Shown here one piece after another: positions 6,911-9,955 of a stretch of DNA of 9,955 nucleotides; the first letter of the stretch is position 1, and every line of letters begins with the position of its first letter. The notes under the pieces are model-generated. The model ran no database searches, was not told where the DNA came from, and worked only from the letters and a program-made list of their open reading frames with translations. The stretch is from Gammaproteobacteria bacterium (GTDB lineage Bacteria > Pseudomonadota > Gammaproteobacteria > GCA-001735895): NCBI GenBank assembly GCA_003231795.1, contig QIJI01000315.1, forward strand, positions 1 to 9,955, given 5' to 3'. The position numbers and the translations under genes were made by a program.

Positions 6911-8266
6911 ATGACGCAAGAATTTGATTACGATCTGATTGCCCTCGGCGCCGGAAGCGGCGGATTATCCGTGATTGAACGTGCCGCGAGTTATGGAAAA
7001 CGTTGCGCGGTCGTAGAAAGAGGGTTGATCGGGGGTACTTGCGTCAATGTCGGCTGCGTTCCGAAAAAAATCATGTGGTTTGGCGCCAATATCGCGCACC
7101 TGCTTGATGATGCGGAAAGTTACGGGTTTGATATCAAAAACAATGGATTTGACTGGTCCAGGCTGGTGCAAAAACGACAGGCTTATATCGAAGGCATCAA
7201 CAAATATTATCACGGCTATATGAAAGAACTCGGGATTGACGAGTTGGTTGGAGATGGCAGTTTTGTCGATGCGCATACGATTGAGGTGGCAGGCAAACAA
7301 TACAGCGCCAGGCATATCGTCATCGCCACCGGGACCCGCCCCAGCTTCCCCAATATTCCAGGGGCTGAATTTGCAATTACATCAGACGGGTTTTTCGAGC
7401 TTGATCATTTACCGAAACGCGTTGCCATTGCAGGCTCGGGATACATCGCGGTGGAACTCGCCGGGGTGCTGAATGCTCTCGGCAGTGAAGTAGTCCTGTA
7501 TCTGCGCAAACAACATGTGCTGGGTGACTTCGATGACCTGATTAAAACCACGCTGTTTGAACAATTGCAGAATTCAGGCATCGAAATGCGCACCCAGAGT
7601 GAAATTACCGCAATCAATCAACAAGAGTCGGGATTGCTGGACATTGAAGATAATCAGGACAAAGGAATGACCGATGTAGACCAGGTCCTTTACGCTGTCG
7701 GCCGGCGACCTGATCTGGAGTCGTTGAACCTCGACAAGGCCGGGGTCAAGTTGAACAAGCGCGGCTTCATCGAAACTGACTTGTATCAATATACCAATCA
7801 ACCCCATATTTTTGCGTTGGGTGATATAACCGGACGTGCCCCGTTGACCCCAGTTGCCATCGCCGCCGGCAGAAGGCTCGCAGATCGTATTTATGATAAC
7901 CAGCAAGACCGGCACCTGGATTATGAATGGATCCCGACAGTGGTATTCAGTCACCCGCCTATCGGAACCATAGGATTGACCGAAGCAGCAGCAACCGAAG
8001 AATATGGCGATCGGATCAAGGTTTATCAAACCCAGTTTACCGCGATGTACAACTCAATTTCAGGGCATGAAGTGCCGACCGCGATGAAGTTGGTTTGCCT
8101 CGACGACGAAGAAAAAGTGATCGGCTGCCATATGATAGGCCCTGCTGTTGACGAAATGTTACAGGGATTTGCAGTTGCGATCCGCATGGGAGCCTGCAAA
8201 CGCGATTTCGACGACACCGTGGCAATTCATCCGACCAGTTCCGAAGAACTGGTGACCATGCGCTAA
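6911..8266 (+). CDS. gor: Glutathione-disulfide reductase
   Basis: Flavoenzyme reducing GSSG to GSH with NAD(P)H; 451 aa against 450 in E. coli. The FAD-binding motif GAGSGG is at 13-18. The redox disulfide GGTCVNVGCVPKK is at 41-53 (Cys44, Cys49). The second Rossmann motif GSGYIAVELAG is at 175-185 and keeps the alanines (180, 184) typical of NADP-type glutathione reductases. The active-site His and Glu of the partner subunit are in HPTSSEE (440-446). The coenzyme-specificity loop reads LRKQHVLGDFD (198-208): Arg199 is kept, but Gly205 stands where E. coli has Arg204, which contacts the 2'-phosphate of NADPH. It is the last gene of the ATL-Omp85-gor run. The substrate assignment is strong because the active-site and C-terminal motifs fit Gor rather than mercuric reductase, lipoamide dehydrogenase or trypanothione reductase. 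Confidence 0.93.
   Translation: MTQEFDYDLIALGAGSGGLSVIERAASYGKRCAVVERGLIGGTCVNVGCVPKKIMWFGANIAHLLDDAESYGFDIKNNGFDWSRLVQKRQAYIEGINKYYHGYMKELGIDELVGDGSFVDAHTIEVAGKQYSARHIVIATGTRPSFPNIPGAEFAITSDGFFELDHLPKRVAIAGSGYIAVELAGVLNALGSEVVLYLRKQHVLGDFDDLIKTTLFEQLQNSGIEMRTQSEITAINQQESGLLDIEDNQDKGMTDVDQVLYAVGRRPDLESLNLDKAGVKLNKRGFIETDLYQYTNQPHIFALGDITGRAPLTPVAIAAGRRLADRIYDNQQDRHLDYEWIPTVVFSHPPIGTIGLTEAAATEEYGDRIKVYQTQFTAMYNSISGHEVPTAMKLVCLDDEEKVIGCHMIGPAVDEMLQGFAVAIRMGACKRDFDDTVAIHPTSSEELVTMR
8234..8253 (+). other. Perfect 8-bp hairpin inside the 3' end of gor
   Basis: ACCAGTTC and GAACTGGT pair perfectly around a CGAA tetraloop within the codons for residues 442-448. No T-run follows, so it is not a standard terminator. 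It could protect the mRNA 3' end or simply reflect codon choice for the conserved motif. Confidence 0.35.
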
Positions 8267-8558
8267 CACCGAGCCCCACCCTGGAATGAAAATCAATAGC
8301 CATTGGCCTCAAATTTATTCTGCTAAATCATACAAGAAAATATGACGCGCAAAGTCGTTCAACGCCATCGGATTAACCGGGTAATCAATTTCGTTCAAGC
8401 CAGTTTTTACGATGACGGGGTCTAAGGTGCATCGGAACAGAAAACCACGTTAAGGATTTATCGACCGTCCGCTTTTTGCTGCCCATTAGAGCCAGTCAGA
8501 TGGTGAGAATTAGCACAATTGAATCTGGTGCTTTAACGACAACCTGCCAAATATATTT
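8267..8558. other. Intergenic region after gor, partly decayed
   Basis: About 290 bp without an intact gene, between gor and the convergent VOC gene. It holds a probable AraC-type gene start at 8342-8425 that stops after 27 codons, and a CCGCT-N19-CAGTCA segment at 8469-8498 resembling one beyond the HxlR gene. No clear terminator for either flanking gene is visible. Confidence 0.5.
8342..8425 (+). pseudogene. Possible remnant of an AraC-family regulator start
   Basis: ATG 8342 opens 27 codons ending in TAA. The peptide includes RHRINRVINFVQASFYDDG, which resembles the first helix of AraC-family regulators of the HTH-first type (pattern HRIxRVxxFIxxNLDxD). AAGAAA just upstream could be a ribosome-binding site. 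The sequence after the stop does not continue the family in any frame I could follow, so the gene seems cut off near 8416-8425. This rests on a short resemblance. Confidence 0.3.
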
Positions 8559-8936
8559 TCAGCCTACACCAGATAAATCTTGTGCCAACATCAATGCGTT
8601 TCCATCGGGATCATAAAATGTTGCAGTGCTAACCATCCCTTCAACAGTCTCTGTCTCCCCATCAAATTTAACGCCTGCTGCTTCAAGGTTTTTACGAGCA
8701 ATTTCAATATCAGAAACGCCAAATACGGGAACCGTATTCCCCGGAGTGGGTTCGGACTGTTCGCCTAAGCCGAGGGTAACGCCGTCAGTTTTGGTCTTCA
8801 TCTCGCTCCACCCGGCTTCATCGATGTGATGGAGGAGTGTGAAGCCGAGTTTCTCACTAAACCACTCCGCACTATGATGACGGTTCCGAACGGACATGGC
8901 GATGGTAATCGTATTATCTAAGGTGACGAGGGGCAT
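8559..8936 (-). CDS. VOC (glyoxalase/bleomycin-resistance fold) protein
   Basis: 125-aa single-module VOC-superfamily protein, cytoplasmic. Two beta-alpha-beta-beta-beta units are visible: the first about 8-60 (SVRNRHHSAEWFSEKLGFTL), the second about 68-120, ending with the family signature FYDPDGNALMLAQ (107-119). Metal-dependent members have a His or Gln in the first strand and a Glu in the pattern DPDGNxxEL. Here the first strand (NTITIAMSV, 8-16) lacks His, and Met116 replaces the Glu. That points to a ligand-binding, bleomycin-resistance-like role more than a metal enzyme, but the substrate cannot be read from sequence. On the minus strand AAGAGAAACC precedes the ATG at suitable distance. 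The gene is divergent from the HxlR-type regulator across 40 bp, with a consensus-like promoter and a palindrome between or overlapping them, so it is probably the regulator's main target. Confidence 0.85.
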   Translation of the reverse strand: MPLVTLDNTITIAMSVRNRHHSAEWFSEKLGFTLLHHIDEAGWSEMKTKTDGVTLGLGEQSEPTPGNTVPVFGVSDIEIARKNLEAAGVKFDGETETVEGMVSTATFYDPDGNALMLAQDLSGVG

Positions 8937-8959
8937 AAGGTTTCTCTTTGTATGTAAAG

Positions 8960-8977
8960 TATAGTATATATACTATA
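8960..8977. promoter_or_regulatory. 18-bp perfect palindrome, likely operator of the HxlR-type regulator
   Basis: TATAGTATATATACTATA is identical to its reverse complement. It covers the VOC gene's -10 box and predicted transcription start, and its last base is the A of the regulator's ATG. A dimeric or pseudo-dimeric winged-helix protein bound here would block both genes. Confidence 0.65.
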
Positions 8978-8999
8978 TGGACATTAAGACTATTGTCAA
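8972..8999 (-). promoter_or_regulatory. Promoter of the VOC gene
   Basis: On the minus strand, TTGACA (8994-8999, perfect -35) is followed after 16 bp by TATAGT (8972-8977, 5 of 6 for -10). The predicted transcription start is near 8965, giving a leader of about 29 nt. The -35 lies inside the first codons of the divergent regulator, and the -10 lies inside the palindrome. Confidence 0.6.
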
Positions 9000-9522
9000 G
9001 ATCACTTCACGCGCTTGGTCGTTGGAAATATTGGCTATGATACATTCTGGGGTGCCGGGCCGACAGGCTCCTCTACTTTCTTCAATAGGAGCGAACCGTA
9101 CAGCTTTCGCCAAAAGCTTGGTACATTTGGTTAATCTTGGTTTATTGGAACGAAATCCTGGTCATGGCCATCCGCTACGACCTGAATACCGACTGACCCT
9201 TGAAGGGGCGAAGATTGCAAAGGTTGCTGGCAACATTGTAGATATTGTTCCCAGCGATGAAGAATTTGCACTGCTGCGACGAACGTGGACAATTCCAGTT
9301 CTCACAGTGATACATACGCCAAGACGATTTACTGAAATTAAGTCAGAATTATTTTCGATCACGGATCGTGCGTTATCGAAATCTCTAGACCAACTGCAAG
9401 AACTAAAGTGGCTTCGGCGCGAGATCGACATTGAAGTTCGCCCACCACGACCCTCCTACCAAGCAGTGAATGCCGGCTTCAAAATATGCCAAGCTGTCAA
9501 TGACAGTCTTTGGGTTTTGTAG
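8977..9522 (+). CDS. Tandem HxlR-type winged-helix regulator (two fused repeats)
   Basis: 181-aa DNA-binding protein, larger than the ~100-130 aa usual for HxlR proteins because the winged-helix domain occurs twice. Repeat 1 is about 10-82 (RAWSLEILAMIH, RTAFAKSLVHLVNLGLLER, RPEYRLTLEG). Repeat 2 is about 101-172 (RTWTIPVLTVIH, DRALSKSLDQLQELKWLRR, RPSYQAVNAG). The matching elements lie about 90 residues apart. HxlR proteins normally act as homodimers, so this chain may work as a built-in dimer. The N-terminal Cys used by redox-sensing relatives (HypR, YodB, QsrR) is absent; the only Cys is 171. An in-frame TAG at 8962 makes ATG 8977 the first start. No Shine-Dalgarno sequence precedes it, so the transcript may be leaderless. 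It is divergent from the VOC gene and overlaps the palindrome, which suggests it represses both. Confidence 0.85.
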   Translation: MDIKTIVKITSRAWSLEILAMIHSGVPGRQAPLLSSIGANRTAFAKSLVHLVNLGLLERNPGHGHPLRPEYRLTLEGAKIAKVAGNIVDIVPSDEEFALLRRTWTIPVLTVIHTPRRFTEIKSELFSITDRALSKSLDQLQELKWLRREIDIEVRPPRPSYQAVNAGFKICQAVNDSLWVL

Positions 9523-9926
9523 GGTAAATGTTTTCCTTGCCAGAACCTTTGCCGATGCGAAAGGCGTCGCTCATCTTAATTGTGTGAATGGCCGCTCCGA
9601 GTTACAACGGGCAGTCATCTTTTACTCAGCTAGGTTAATTTAAGTGGCTAACATGAAGGTAGTCAATATAGATTGCTGTTTGCATAAATTGGCCTAGTGA
9701 ATATTGTGGCCGGGTCATCGTTACCAGGTATTCCTGTATAACCTGGCGACTGATTTCAGATCGTTCGAGCGTCCTGAATCCCTGTGTTGACACTCCGTCA
9801 AATCGGTGGACTGGAGCTAAATAGTTGTATCGTACGTAAAATAATTTAGTTTTGTTGTAGCAAAACATCAAAAATTATCACGTACAAGATATATTTATTG
9901 ATTTACGCTATATTCAGTGCTAATTT
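9523..9926. other. Region without recognisable genes
   Basis: About 400 bp in which I recognise no gene family. A minus-strand open frame of 78 codons (9635-9871) has no ribosome-binding site and no familiar motif, and its start lies inside a hairpin, so I do not call it. Also present: a CCGCT-N15-CAGTCA segment (9592-9617), a 6-bp inverted repeat CCAGGT/ACCTGG (9724-9746), and the long hairpin at 9832-9885. The last ~130 bp are clearly A/T-rich. Confidence 0.5.
9832..9885. repeat. Long imperfect hairpin (19 paired bases in three stems)
   Basis: GTACGT (9832-9837) pairs with ACGTAC (9880-9885). ATAATTT (9841-9847) pairs with AAATTAT (9872-9878). GTTTTG (9849-9854) pairs with CAAAAC (9861-9866) around the loop TTGTAG. 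Small unpaired stretches separate the three stems. No T-run follows on either strand that would make a standard terminator. Confidence 0.6.
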
Positions 9927-9938
9927 TACCGTACGGTA
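9927..9938. promoter_or_regulatory. 12-bp perfect palindrome, TetR-like operator candidate
   Basis: TACCGTACGGTA is self-complementary and sits 6 bp before an ATG at 9945. Palindromes with a CGTACG core directly before a start codon are typical of TetR-family autoregulated promoters. The regulator is not visible in the window. Confidence 0.45.
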
Positions 9939-9944
9939 TAAATA

Positions 9945-9955
9945 ATGGACGATAA
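9945..9955 (+). CDS. Possible start of a gene running off the window
   Basis: ATG GAC GAT AA- follows the palindrome. Only three full codons (Met-Asp-Asp) are present and no Shine-Dalgarno sequence is seen, so the product is unknown. By position it could be a TetR-type regulator or a gene controlled by one. Confidence 0.3.

Noticed and set aside
6410..8312. Minus-strand open frames opposite the Omp85 gene and gor
   Set aside because: Same reason: real conserved genes occupy the other strand and the antisense translations match nothing recognisable.
9724..9746. Inverted repeat CCAGGT/ACCTGG as a terminator
   Set aside because: Six-bp stem, 11-nt loop, no T-run and no gene ending nearby.
9635..9871. 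Minus-strand 78-codon open frame
   Set aside because: No recognised motif, no ribosome-binding site, and the start lies inside the long hairpin. Kept only as part of the unannotated region.
9832..9885. Hairpin as an integron attC site
   Set aside because: The outer ends lack the RYYYAAC/GTTRRRY core pair required for attC, and there is no integrase or cassette structure.

Overview
The window looks like a chromosomal stretch from a gammaproteobacterium. Support comes from a YbeL-type (DUF1451) zinc-ribbon protein, a CysB-like LysR regulator, a Trp-type alkyltransferase-like (ATL) protein and an E. coli-length glutathione reductase. I cannot name the genus. I see no rRNA, tRNA, CRISPR array or intact insertion sequence.

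Layout. (a) 146-655 (+): YbeL-like zinc-ribbon protein. (b) 783-4148 (+): large NAD-dependent glutamate dehydrogenase (GDH) that keeps the catalytic and C-terminal parts but begins about where the third regulatory ACT-like domain starts in the usual ~1600-residue bacterial enzyme. (c) 4200-5120 (-): CysB-like regulator, convergent with GDH. (d) 5237-8266 (+): a tight three-gene run, divergent from the regulator: ATL, a short single-POTRA Omp85-type outer-membrane protein, and glutathione reductase (gaps of 3 and 30 nt). (e) 8267-8558: non-coding or decayed DNA with a probable remnant of an AraC-type gene start. (f) 8559-9522: a divergent pair made of a small VOC/glyoxalase-fold protein (-) and a tandem HxlR-type regulator (+). 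An 18-bp perfect palindrome sits between them, covers the VOC -10 region and touches the regulator's start codon. (g) 9523-9955: mostly without recognisable genes, with a long imperfect hairpin, then a 12-bp perfect palindrome just before a start codon that runs off the end.

How the parts may work together. The CysB-like protein keeps the residues that bind sulfate in CysB and faces an operon ending in glutathione reductase. A sulfur or thiol/alkylation-stress theme is therefore plausible, but it is inference. The VOC-HxlR pair reads as a self-contained regulatory cassette: a regulator built from two fused winged-helix repeats, its likely operator, and a small ligand-binding protein as the target. 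The broken AraC start beside it and short look-alike motifs on both sides suggest rearrangement or insertion there. The best candidates for something undescribed are this cassette, the ATL-Omp85-Gor operon, and the N-terminally short GDH.
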